A DNA stretch of 9,041 nt from an uncultured Polymorphobacter sp. GTDB taxonomy: Bacteria; Pseudomonadota; Alphaproteobacteria; Sphingomonadales; Sphingomonadaceae. Shown here one piece after another: positions 1 to 6,044 of the stretch. The notes beneath the pieces were generated by a model. It was given only the letters and a program-made list of their open reading frames with translations. It ran no database searches and was not told the DNA's origin. Where the stretch lies: contig CALMPZ010000191.1 of NCBI GenBank assembly GCA_937871645.1, positions 1-9,041 on the forward strand, in the 5' to 3' direction. The position numbers and the translations under genes were made by a program. Within the stretch, counting starts at the first letter, position 1, and every line of letters starts with the position of its first letter.

Positions 1-789
1 GATCATCACCAGCCCGAAGGTGTCGGTGCGGCTGGGAAAGGCAAAGACATCGGCGCCGGCATAGGCGCGCGCCAGCTCGGCGCCGTGCAGCGCGCCGGTG
101 AAGATGACGCTGGGGTAGCGCGCGCGCAGGCTGGCCAGCGCCGGCCCGTCGCCGACGACGACCTTGCTGCCGGCGAAATCGGCGTCGAGAAAGGCTTCGA
201 GGTTCTTTTCGACCGCGACACGCCCGACCGACAGCGCAACCGGACGCGGCAGATCGGCCAGTTGCGGCAGCGGCGTCAGTTGTGCATCGAACTGCGCGCA
301 ATCAACGCCGCGCGACCAGATCCGCGTCGAATGCAGCCCATGCGCCGCAAGCTCACGGCCAAGCCGCGGCGTCGCCACCAGCACGGCGCGCGCCGGACGG
401 TGAAAGCGCGTCACCATGCCCCAGAAATGCCGCGCATCGATATGCGTGCGCAGCGCCGCATAGTCGGGAAAGCGCGTGTGGAACGACGTTGTGAACGGCA
501 TGGCGTTCCTGAGGCACCAGCGCCGCGCCAGCCAGCCGAGCGGGCCTTCGGTGGCGATATGCACCGCGTCAGGCGCGAAATCGGCAATCATGCCCCCCAC
601 CCGTCGCCCGCTGGTCAGCGCCAGCCGGATTTCGGGATAGGTCGGGCACGGGATCGACGCGAAGCGGTCGGGCGTCACTGTCAGCACCGCGTGCCCGGCG
701 GCCTCCAGCATCGCTGCGGTGGTCATCAGCGTGCGGACGACGCCGTTGACCTGCGGCGCCCAGGCGTCGCTGACCAGCGCGATCCTCAT
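1..789 (-). CDS. agt: GT4-family glycosyltransferase, probable Agt-type diacylglycerol glycosyltransferase (C-terminus cut by window edge)
   Basis: The reading frame runs unbroken from ATG at 789 to the left edge, giving 263 residues; the C-terminus lies outside the window. The N-terminus MRIALVSDAWAPQVNGVVRTL is the typical first Rossmann strand and glycine loop of GT4 enzymes of the SqdX/PimB/MgtA kind. The second Rossmann domain begins near SVGRVAVEKN (residues 187-196), followed by VVVGDGP (about 207-213), GADVFAFPS and TDTFGLVMI, the start of the nucleotide-sugar binding segment. The start codon overlaps the stop of the upstream metallophosphoesterase gene as ATGA, so the two are very likely cotranslated. 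Known for the family: Agt of Agrobacterium makes glucosyl- and glucuronosyl-diacylglycerol under phosphate limitation and is encoded beside plcP. Inference: this enzyme uses diacylglycerol released by PlcP at the inner face of the cytoplasmic membrane. A mannosyl- or sulfoquinovosyl-type transferase cannot be excluded from the N-terminal part alone. The GT4 assignment is secure; the Agt role rests mainly on context. Confidence 0.8.
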   Translation of the reverse strand, partial: MRIALVSDAWAPQVNGVVRTLMTTAAMLEAAGHAVLTVTPDRFASIPCPTYPEIRLALTSGRRVGGMIADFAPDAVHIATEGPLGWLARRWCLRNAMPFTTSFHTRFPDYAALRTHIDARHFWGMVTRFHRPARAVLVATPRLGRELAAHGLHSTRIWSRGVDCAQFDAQLTPLPQLADLPRPVALSVGRVAVEKNLEAFLDADFAGSKVVVGDGPALASLRARYPSVIFTGALHGAELARAYAGADVFAFPSRTDTFGLVMI

Positions 790-1730
790 GCGAACACCGG
801 ATCAGGCTGGGTGTCGGGCAGCACCGGCACGACAACACTCGCACCACGTTGCGCGACATGTTTTGCCCAGTCGAGGATCTCGATGCGGCCGTCGGCGTGT
901 TCGACCAGCGCCGTGCAGCTTTCGACCCAGTCGCCGTCGTTGTAGTAGGTGACGTCACCGAACTGGCGGATTTCGGCGCAGTGGATATGCCCGCAGACGA
1001 CACCGTCGACCCCGGCTTCGTGCGCGGCATGCGCGACGACTTCCTCGAACTGCGAGATGAACGCCACGGCGTTCTTGACGCGTTTCTTGATGTGCGCCGA
1101 CAGCGACCAATACGGCAATCCGAAGCGCCGCCGCACCGCGTTGAACACGATGTTGAGCCGCAGCAGCAGCGCATAGGCGTAGTCGCCAAGGAACGCCAGC
1201 CAGCGCGCATAAAGCACGACGCCGTCGAATTCATCGCCGTGCAGAACCAGCAGGCGGCGCCCGTCGGCGGTGACATGCACTGCGTTTTCAACGACTTCGA
1301 CACCGCCGAAGCTCAGCCCGCCATAGTCGCGCAGCATTTCGTCATGGTTGCCGGGGATGTAGACGACGCGGACGCCCTTGTTCGCCAGCTTGAGCACGCG
1401 GCGGACGATGTCGTTGTGCGCGGCGGGCCAGTACCAGCCGCGCTTCAATCGCCAGCCGTCGATGATGTCGCCGACCAGATACAGCGTTTCGGGTTGCACC
1501 GATTTGAGGAAGTCGAGCAGCAACGTCGCGTTGCAGCCTGCGGTGCCCAGGTGGATGTCCGAAATCCAGACGGTGCGCAGTTTGATCTTGCCGCGGGCTG
1601 GCACCGGTTCATCGTCGCCCTCGCCCCAGTCGGGGAGCATCGGCACCAGTTCAGCATTGCGAAAACCCGACTTCGCGCGGTGCAGCATTTGCGGCACTTC
1701 GACCGCTGCCGATTGAACCTGTGTTGCCAT
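786..1730 (-). CDS. plcP: LpxH-like metallophosphoesterase, probable intracellular phospholipase C PlcP
   Basis: 314-residue calcineurin-like phosphoesterase with the full metal-binding set: SDIHLG (D58, H60), GDIIDG (D88), GNHDE (N128, H129), HGDEFD (H164) and GHIH (H248, H250). Automatic annotation would probably read UDP-2,3-diacylglucosamine pyrophosphatase (LpxH). However, LpxH is about 240 residues with motif I near its N-terminus, whereas here about 55 residues precede motif I, and the gene is coupled to a GT4 glycosyltransferase. Known: PlcP of Sinorhizobium meliloti belongs to this LpxH-like family, cleaves phosphatidylcholine and related lipids to diacylglycerol and the phosphorylated head group, and is induced by PhoB; plcP is often next to agt. 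The start at 1730 is supported by GAGGTGG (1735-1741) four bases before ATG. The stop overlaps the glycosyltransferase start (ATGA). An upstream Pho-box-like element supports phosphate control. LpxH activity remains the alternative, but is less likely if the host is a sphingomonad, a group that generally has glycosphingolipid in place of LPS. Confidence 0.8.
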   Translation of the reverse strand: MATQVQSAAVEVPQMLHRAKSGFRNAELVPMLPDWGEGDDEPVPARGKIKLRTVWISDIHLGTAGCNATLLLDFLKSVQPETLYLVGDIIDGWRLKRGWYWPAAHNDIVRRVLKLANKGVRVVYIPGNHDEMLRDYGGLSFGGVEVVENAVHVTADGRRLLVLHGDEFDGVVLYARWLAFLGDYAYALLLRLNIVFNAVRRRFGLPYWSLSAHIKKRVKNAVAFISQFEEVVAHAAHEAGVDGVVCGHIHCAEIRQFGDVTYYNDGDWVESCTALVEHADGRIEILDWAKHVAQRGASVVVPVLPDTQPDPVFA

Positions 1731-1776
1731 GCGGCCACCTCATCGTCTGCGATGCGGCAGCCTCTACACGCGGGGT

Positions 1777-1794
1777 GTGACAATTGCGTGTCAG
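1777..1794 (-). promoter_or_regulatory. candidate Pho box (PhoB site) upstream of plcP
   Basis: Read on the minus strand, the element is CTGACAC-GCAA-TTGTCAC: two 7-base direct repeats resembling the CTGTCAY half-site, spaced by 4 bases, i.e. the 11-base period of a PhoB site. It lies 46 bases before the plcP ATG and could stand in for a -35 element; a weak -10-like TAGAGG sits at 1761-1766, ten bases downstream. A further isolated half-site, CTGTCAC, is at 1812-1818 on the same strand but out of period (24 bases). The core can also be read as a dyad (TGACA-N6-TGTCA), so a dimeric repressor site is the alternative. Confidence 0.55.
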
Positions 1795-1885
1795 GGGGGC
1801 GTTGCGGAATAGTGACAGGGCCGGCGTGATACTTGAACTAGGCCACTCTCACGCACTTGGCTGTGCGCGCAAATCTTCGCGCCGC

Positions 1886-3868
1886 TCAGGCCGGACCGGG
1901 GGTATACCAGATTGGCGTTGTATAGGCGCGTTCCTGGATGGTCGCGGGCACGTCGGTCGGGCGCTTGACGCCGAACTTTTTGGCATCGAACGTCGTCCAG
2001 CGCGGCGTCGGGATTTCGAGCACGCGGACATAATAGAACGCCCGTTGCTTCGGATCGAACGCCGGGTCGCGCCACGCCGCTGACAGCATCGGCGTGCCGA
2101 TCGTATTGGTATAGGTCGCCGCGTCAATATTCACGGTGTTGCCGACCGCAGGCAGCTTGCCGTTGCTGCCCGGCTTGCGCGACCCGTCGCGCTGGCCGCT
2201 CCACGCCACGTCATAGACCTGTTCATGGCTCTTGCCGGCGCTATCGACCCAGCCCTTGATGATCTGGACGCGGTCGAGGTTCGCGGCATCGGGGTCCTTG
2301 AGCGCCTGCACCAGCAGCACCGGCGCCTTGCCGTTCGGTGCGGCCTTGAGGTCGCCGCCCATCGGCACGCCGTGCGCGTAGCCGTGCCTGGCAAAGTCGG
2401 CGCGGGTGACATCGGCGGCGGTGAAGTCATAGCCGGCAAACGTCCGGACGCGCAGCCGCGTGCCGGTGGTCGCATAGACTTCCTTGCGCGCCATCGCGTC
2501 CCACAAGGCTTCGCGCGTGTTCGATTTGGCCCAGACCGCAGCGATTCCCGACGCGCTGGTTTCGCGTGCATAGTGGCGCGCGGCTTCGGGGCCGGGGCGA
2601 CCCGAAACGATTTCGTCGAAGCGGATCGGCGCCGCCGAAGGTTCGAGCGGCACGACCTTGCCGAAGAAATTGTCTTCCTGTGTCGTCGATAGCGACGTGT
2701 GCGCGTCGGTCGAGCCGATCATCCCGAACTTGAACGGGTTGGCGCCGAGCTTGGCCTCATACTGCATGCCGCGCTTGAGCGCCTCGCGCGCCGGCTCCTT
2801 CGCCAGCTGCGCGGCAGTCTTGACCTCGGCGCCGAAGCTGCCGCGATTCCAGCGCTCGAAATTGGCGAATTCGTCGTTGGGCGACAGCGCCGGATCGGTT
2901 TCGGCATCGCCCTTCATCTGCGTGACTTCGTACAGCGGCTCATACTTCATCCGGCTGATCGCATAGGCCTTGGTGAGTGGCTGGCGCGTCGTCAGCGTCA
3001 CGTCGTCGAACATCAGCCCGTTCGACAGATTGCCGCCGTGCGGGATGGCGAGCATGCGGCCACCGGTCTTTTTCTCGTACGCCGCCATCCACTCCCACAA
3101 CTTTTCGGGATCGCTGCTGTCATAGGTCGAAATCGGAATGACCTGGTCGGCAAAGCTCTTGCCATCGCGAAACACGATGTTGCGGTGGAGGTTGGCGCCG
3201 CCGGGTTGCGACGTCCATTCGAAGCCGATGAATGCGGTGAACTTGCCGGGCTGGTTGTATTTTTCCGCCGCCGTGGTCATGCGCTTCCACATTTCGGCCT
3301 TGAGCGCGGTCTGTTCGGCGAGCGGGTCCTTGCCGGCGCGCATGCCGACCATCCACATGTCGTACGCCTCGATGCCCTTGGCCTGGTCGCCCGAGCGCAC
3401 CAGATCATAGACCTGCTTGCCCCATGGGCTTTTGAGCAGCGCCTGATTACCTTCGGCGATGCCCGGCGCGAGGCCAAGGTTTTCGCTGTGATCCGAAACC
3501 ACCAGAAAATCGAGCGGGCGCTGCAAGCGCGCCGGCAGCCCCGTGCTCGACGTCACCGCTTCGCCACGCGCAAAGCGGTAGGCGTCATCGGGGCCGAGCG
3601 TGTTGCCGATCATCCCGGCGTCGGTCGAGTATGACGTGTGGAGATGCGTATCGCCGAAATACGGTCGGCTGCCGTCATCGGCCGACAACGGCTGCGCGTC
3701 GTTCACATAGGGCGAATACGCCAGCTGCGCCGCGGTCGGTTTGCCCGGCGGCGTTGCCGTTTCAGCGCCGGACGTTTCGGCGGCAGGCTGCGGCGACGGC
3801 TTCGAGCAACTCGCCAACGCAATGACGGCACAGCCCATGCAAAGCAGGTGCCTGTTCGGGTACAGCAT
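1886..3868 (-). CDS. DUF3604 family protein, PHP-like metal-dependent lipoprotein
   Basis: 660 residues from the ATG at 3868, chosen because GGGAGGA (3875-3881) lies six bases upstream and because it places a lipoprotein signal at the N-terminus. That signal is a basic start, a hydrophobic stretch CMGCAVIALAS and a lipobox LAS-C (C21) followed by Ser, which predicts an outer-membrane or periplasmic lipoprotein. The frame stays open 48 codons further upstream, but that extension would bury the signal. A low-complexity Pro/Ala/Thr linker covers residues 22-50. The DUF3604 body starts at RPYFGDTHLHTSYSTDAG (D73, H75, H77), then VVSDHSEN (D126, H127), FIGFEW (213-218), IPHGGN (H277) and IGSTDAHTS (D388, H390). 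These His/Asp clusters resemble the metal ligands of PHP-type phosphoesterases. The biochemical function of DUF3604 proteins is not established to my knowledge; an extracytoplasmic metal-dependent hydrolase is an inference. The gene is divergent from a Crp-type regulator and is followed by the plcP promoter region, so it is probably monocistronic. Confidence 0.9.
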   Translation of the reverse strand: MLYPNRHLLCMGCAVIALASCSKPSPQPAAETSGAETATPPGKPTAAQLAYSPYVNDAQPLSADDGSRPYFGDTHLHTSYSTDAGMIGNTLGPDDAYRFARGEAVTSSTGLPARLQRPLDFLVVSDHSENLGLAPGIAEGNQALLKSPWGKQVYDLVRSGDQAKGIEAYDMWMVGMRAGKDPLAEQTALKAEMWKRMTTAAEKYNQPGKFTAFIGFEWTSQPGGANLHRNIVFRDGKSFADQVIPISTYDSSDPEKLWEWMAAYEKKTGGRMLAIPHGGNLSNGLMFDDVTLTTRQPLTKAYAISRMKYEPLYEVTQMKGDAETDPALSPNDEFANFERWNRGSFGAEVKTAAQLAKEPAREALKRGMQYEAKLGANPFKFGMIGSTDAHTSLSTTQEDNFFGKVVPLEPSAAPIRFDEIVSGRPGPEAARHYARETSASGIAAVWAKSNTREALWDAMARKEVYATTGTRLRVRTFAGYDFTAADVTRADFARHGYAHGVPMGGDLKAAPNGKAPVLLVQALKDPDAANLDRVQIIKGWVDSAGKSHEQVYDVAWSGQRDGSRKPGSNGKLPAVGNTVNIDAATYTNTIGTPMLSAAWRDPAFDPKQRAFYYVRVLEIPTPRWTTFDAKKFGVKRPTDVPATIQERAYTTPIWYTPGPA

Positions 3869-3919
3869 CGGTCGTCCTCCCTGATGGTGCTGCTGCACGC
3901 CCCCCCGCGCAGCATTGCG

Positions 3920-3939
3920 CCATTGCATAGCAGCGATGG
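3920..3939. promoter_or_regulatory. imperfect palindrome in the divergent promoter gap, candidate operator
   Basis: CCATTGC-ATAGCA-GCGATGG: 7-base arms with one mismatch around a 6-base spacer, the arm-spacer geometry used by Crp-type dimers although the arm sequence is not the TGTGA/TCACA consensus. It lies in the 123-base gap between the divergent DUF3604 gene (starts 3868) and the Crp-type regulator gene (starts 3992), 51 bases before the DUF3604 start. On the minus strand it includes a -10-like TATGCAAT. Binding by the adjacent regulator is an inference. Confidence 0.3.
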
Positions 3940-3991
3940 GCCGCGCATTTGTGGTGCAATAGACAGTTTGCAGCACGAGACTGGAACCATA

Positions 3992-4681
3992 ATGCGACAC
4001 GCCGATTCGCAAATGTTGCTGACCGGCACCGGCTGGCTCAGCCGGACACCGCCGGCGTTCCAGCGCGCGATGTTCGACATGGTGGTGTGGCGCGAAGTCG
4101 ATGCCGGCTCGACGATCATCATGGCGGGTGACAATGGCGGCGGGCTATGGGCAGTGGCGCGCGGCCAGATCGATATCGTCACCGCGCTCAGCACCCCCGA
4201 TGCACCGCCGGCGCATATCGGCCAGCCGGGGTCATGGTGGGGTGCAGCCCCGGTGTTCGGGCGGCCGCGCAATGCCAGCGCAACGACGCGCACACCGGCG
4301 TTGCTGGCGCAATTTCCACTCGCCGGGCTCAATGCAATGCTGGTGCACGAGCCGGGCTGGTGGCAATATCTTGGCGCGCTGGTGCTCGATCTGATGGAAC
4401 TGGCCTCAGGCGCTGCATCAGACCTGCTGATCCGCAATGCACGCCAGCGCTGCATCGCGGTGCTGCTGCGCGTCACCGATTGCCGGGCGCGCGATCCGCT
4501 GCGCCCGCCGCCATACAGCGTCACGCTTTCGCATAGCGATCTGGCGCTGATGGCCAATCTGTCGCGCTACCCGGTCGGCGAGATCCTGCGCGACCTCGAC
4601 CGCGAAGGCTTGATCGAACTTGGCTACCGCACGATCACGGTGGTCGATGGTGCCCGTCTGCGCGAGATCGTTGACGCGTAA
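3992..4681 (+). CDS. Crp/Fnr-family transcriptional regulator with divergent nucleotide pocket
   Basis: 229 residues from ATG at 3992. The ribosome-binding site is weak (ACTGGAA about eight bases upstream) and the frame is open far upstream, but protein similarity begins only here; ATG at 4013 is an alternative. Residues about 8-130 match a cyclic-nucleotide-binding-like beta-roll (REVDAGSTIIMAGDNGGGLWAVARGQIDI). A long helix segment follows (about 120-160). Residues 174-229 are a winged helix of the Crp type (TLSHSDLALMANLSRYPVGEILRDLDREGLI, recognition helix about 190-203). The phosphate-binding segment is WWGAAPVFGRPRNAS: the glutamate that binds cAMP ribose in Crp (FGE) is Ala here, and Arg-Ser becomes Arg-Asn, so canonical cAMP sensing is doubtful. 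There is no N-terminal cysteine cluster, so it is not an oxygen-sensing Fnr. It is divergent from the DUF3604 lipoprotein gene, which is a plausible target. Confidence 0.82.
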   Translation: MRHADSQMLLTGTGWLSRTPPAFQRAMFDMVVWREVDAGSTIIMAGDNGGGLWAVARGQIDIVTALSTPDAPPAHIGQPGSWWGAAPVFGRPRNASATTRTPALLAQFPLAGLNAMLVHEPGWWQYLGALVLDLMELASGAASDLLIRNARQRCIAVLLRVTDCRARDPLRPPPYSVTLSHSDLALMANLSRYPVGEILRDLDREGLIELGYRTITVVDGARLREIVDA

Positions 4682-4726
4682 CCGTCGCGCGCAAGTGCTG
4701 TCGGTAGCGCGCCAGCTCAATCGGGT

Positions 4727-4743
4727 GCAGGGGTCACCCCTGC
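4727..4743. terminator. hairpin between convergent genes, probable bidirectional terminator
   Basis: GCAGGGG-TCA-CCCCTGC is a perfect 7-bp stem with a 3-base loop, 46 bases after the regulator stop and 40 bases beyond the HAD gene stop on the other strand. No T-run follows on either strand, so intrinsic termination is not certain; position between convergent genes is the main support. A second small hairpin, AGCCC/GGGCT (4768-4784), overlaps the HAD stop codon. Confidence 0.5.
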
Positions 4744-4782
4744 CCGCCGGAGGCTCTGCTAGAATACAGCCCAGCCGCGGGG

Positions 4783-5715
4783 CTAGAACGCGAACACCCG
4801 CGCCCAGTCGTTGGCGACGCTGGCAATCGTCCAGCCGCGTCCCGGTCCCTCGTCAAGCCCGCGCACCAACCGCGCGAGGCCGGCGTCGCGGTCATAGGCA
4901 TATTCGCGCGCCGCATCGTCGTGGTGGACGATCATACCGAACCGCGCACCGGGGCCGCTGGTCACCCATTCGAGCATGGCGAAATCGCCGTCCGAGTTGC
5001 CGAACGCGGCAATCGGGCGCCGGCCGATATGCCGGTTGATGGCGACCGGCTTGCCTTCCTTGTCGTTGTAGTGGTGCAGTTCGGCGGCGCGCACCAGCAC
5101 CGGCGTGCCATCCTGAACGATGTAATTGGTGACGATGCTGCTGCCGATGACCTGCTCGGGCGGGATGCCATAGGCGGCCTCGCTGAAGCTGCGCATGAAC
5201 TCGACACCGCCACCCGAGATGATGAAGCTCTTGAAATCATTGGCCCGCAGCAACGCCAGCACGTCGAGCATCGGCTGGTAGACCAGGTCGGTATAGAGCC
5301 GGTCGAAGCGCGCGTGGCGGGCCGTGGCAATCCAGTCACGCACCAGCCCGGCAAACGCCTCGGTCGTCATCCCCGCATGCGTCGCCATCACCAGCGCGAC
5401 GAGCCCGTCCATGCCGACCGCCATGATGCCGGCGCTATCGCCGTCGAGCACCGCCTTGAACGGCTGCTGGTCGCGCCATTCGGGGTGCTGCGGCGCCAGC
5501 GCGCGGATGCGGTCGAGCACGAAGAACGCCTGCACCGGCAACGGCTGTTCGGCCCATAATGTGCCGTCATTGTCGAACACCGCGATGCGGTCGGCGGGCG
5601 GCACATAGTCGGCGTGGCCGGCAGTCGTCACCCGCGCGACGAAATCGAGGATCGCCGCCTTCGCCGCGCCATCGCGCCACAATGCAAGCGCCGGGGTGCC
5701 TGCCGCGCCGCTCAC
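4783..5715 (-). CDS. HAD-superfamily phosphohydrolase
   Basis: 310 residues from GTG at 5715; TAG stop at 4783-4785. HAD motifs are complete: motif I VFDNDGTLW (D48 nucleophile, D50 acid/base), motif II IISGGG (S167), a candidate motif III lysine (K222 in EGKP), and motif IV FGNSDGD (D242, D244). A helical cap lies between motifs I and II, with THAGMTTEAF typical of a phosphoserine-phosphatase-like subgroup of HAD hydrolases. The substrate is not predictable from sequence. Relatives I recall often carry an N-terminal signal peptide before the segment seen here as LWRDGAAKAAILDFV; none is present, so this copy looks cytoplasmic. Start choice: the frame is also open to a GTG at 5760 (325 residues), but neither GTG has a ribosome-binding site. 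GTG 5715 overlaps the stop of a small ORF with a strong site (GTGA), so translation is probably coupled. An ancient or sequencing frameshift joining the two frames is the alternative. Confidence 0.85.
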   Translation of the reverse strand: MSGAAGTPALALWRDGAAKAAILDFVARVTTAGHADYVPPADRIAVFDNDGTLWAEQPLPVQAFFVLDRIRALAPQHPEWRDQQPFKAVLDGDSAGIMAVGMDGLVALVMATHAGMTTEAFAGLVRDWIATARHARFDRLYTDLVYQPMLDVLALLRANDFKSFIISGGGVEFMRSFSEAAYGIPPEQVIGSSIVTNYIVQDGTPVLVRAAELHHYNDKEGKPVAINRHIGRRPIAAFGNSDGDFAMLEWVTSGPGARFGMIVHHDDAAREYAYDRDAGLARLVRGLDEGPGRGWTIASVANDWARVFAF

Positions 5716-5789
5716 CAGGCGATATCCGACTGCTTGAGCCGGCGCACGTCGAATTCGCACCGGATGGCGATGGCTTCGGGTGTCGGCAT
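5712..5789 (-). CDS. small 25-residue ORF, translationally coupled to the HAD gene (or frameshifted N-terminus)
   Basis: ATG at 5789 is preceded by AGGAGAAGTG (5793-5802), the best ribosome-binding site of the HAD transcript. The ORF encodes MPTPEAIAIRCEFDVRRLKQ followed by SDIAW, then TGA at 5712-5714. That TGA overlaps the HAD GTG start (GTGA). I do not recognise the peptide; it has no membrane segment or signal. It may be a leader whose translation delivers ribosomes to the HAD start, or the true N-terminus of the HAD protein shifted out of frame by an indel. The good start signals make translation likely; independent function is unknown. Confidence 0.45.
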   Translation of the reverse strand: MPTPEAIAIRCEFDVRRLKQSDIAW

Positions 5790-5829
5790 GCTCACTTCTC
5801 CTGACCGCCGGGAGCGCGATCTGCCAGCT

Positions 5830-5858
5830 TTGACAAAATACGCCAAATAGGTTATGCG
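5830..5858 (+). promoter_or_regulatory. candidate plus-strand sigma-70-type promoter in the HAD-patatin gap
   Basis: A perfect -35 TTGACA (5830-5835), a 17-base spacer and a weak -10 TATGCG (5853-5858). It points rightward into a gap with no plus-strand gene and then into the antisense of the patatin gene. It may be chance in a low-GC stretch, or may drive a short noncoding or antisense transcript. Confidence 0.22.
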
Positions 5859-5891
5859 AGGCGTTGTTCGTTGAAGTGCTGAATGACGGAC

Positions 5892-5921
5892 ATGGTACGC
5901 AATTTTGGGTGGGACTGTAAA
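5892..5921 (-). promoter_or_regulatory. candidate promoter for the small ORF-HAD operon
   Basis: Read on the minus strand: -35 TTTACA (5916-5921, 5 of 6 matches), an 18-base spacer, and -10 TACCAT (5892-5897, 4 of 6). Transcription would begin near 5885, leaving about 95 bases before the ATG at 5789. The -35 lies inside one of two copies of a repeated TGTAAACTTC element, so a regulator binding that element could control it. Confidence 0.35.
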
Positions 5922-5961
5922 CTTCGCCGAATGTCGAATCTTCGTACAGATTGTAAACTTC
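5916..5961. repeat. two direct copies of TGTAAACTTC, 36 bases apart
   Basis: Identical 10-base copies at 5916-5925 and 5952-5961 in a stretch clearly poorer in GC than its surroundings. On the minus strand each reads GAAGTTTACA. The second copy is extended into a small dyad (TACA-N3-TGTA, 5945-5955 on the minus strand), which resembles TetR-type operators of the TTTACA/TGTAAA kind. They lie upstream of the HAD operon, one overlapping its candidate -35. They could be paired operator sites; remnants of a mobile element are less likely because no terminal inverted repeats are seen. Confidence 0.4.
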
Positions 5962-6024
5962 AACGCGGGCGGAAGCGCCTACCCCCGCCCGGATTCACCG
6001 GGTCGCGCCTCTCTTGAAAGCGCA

Positions 6025-6037
6025 GGGTCGAGGACCC
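6025..6037 (-). terminator. hairpin just after the patatin stop, possible terminator
   Basis: GGGTC-GAG-GACCC (plus-strand reading) is a perfect 5-bp stem with a 3-base loop, 7 bases beyond the patatin stop codon. Two further short stems follow (CCCGG/CCGGG at 5988-6002 and GGGCGG/CCGCCC at 5967-5990). No T-run follows any of them, so termination is only a suggestion. Confidence 0.3.
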
Positions 6038-6044
6038 GATTCAG

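Noticed and set aside
85..945. Plus-strand 286-codon frame at the left end
   Set aside because: It crosses the overlap of two well-supported minus-strand genes and has typical shadow composition (Arg, Gln, His rich).
786..1730. LpxH (lipid A pathway) as the product name
   Set aside because: Motifs alone allow it, but the length, the N-terminal extension, the overlap with a GT4 gene and the Pho-box-like element fit PlcP better.
849..1829. Long plus-strand frame opposite plcP
   Set aside because: Shadow frame in high-GC DNA; the minus strand encodes a protein with complete phosphoesterase motifs, and the plus-strand product has no recognisable domain.
1867..1885. GCGCG/CGCGC stem after the DUF3604 stop
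   Set aside because: Five pairs, eight-base loop and no T-run; not distinguishable from chance in GC-rich DNA.
2699..3634. Long plus-strand frame opposite the DUF3604 gene
   Set aside because: Antisense shadow with Arg/Ala/Gly-rich composition and no motif; the DUF3604 frame accounts for the region.
5850..5893. 13-codon minus-strand ORF starting MSVIQHFNEQRLA
   Set aside because: No clear ribosome-binding site and too short to judge; kept only as part of the unexplained low-GC gap.
5916..5961. Repeated boxes as ends of an insertion sequence
   Set aside because: The copies are direct, not inverted, and no transposase fragment or target duplication is visible.
5712..5963. 83-codon minus-strand frame across the HAD upstream gap
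   Set aside because: It would begin at TTG without a ribosome-binding site and run through the promoter-like stretch; only its last 25 codons have start signals.
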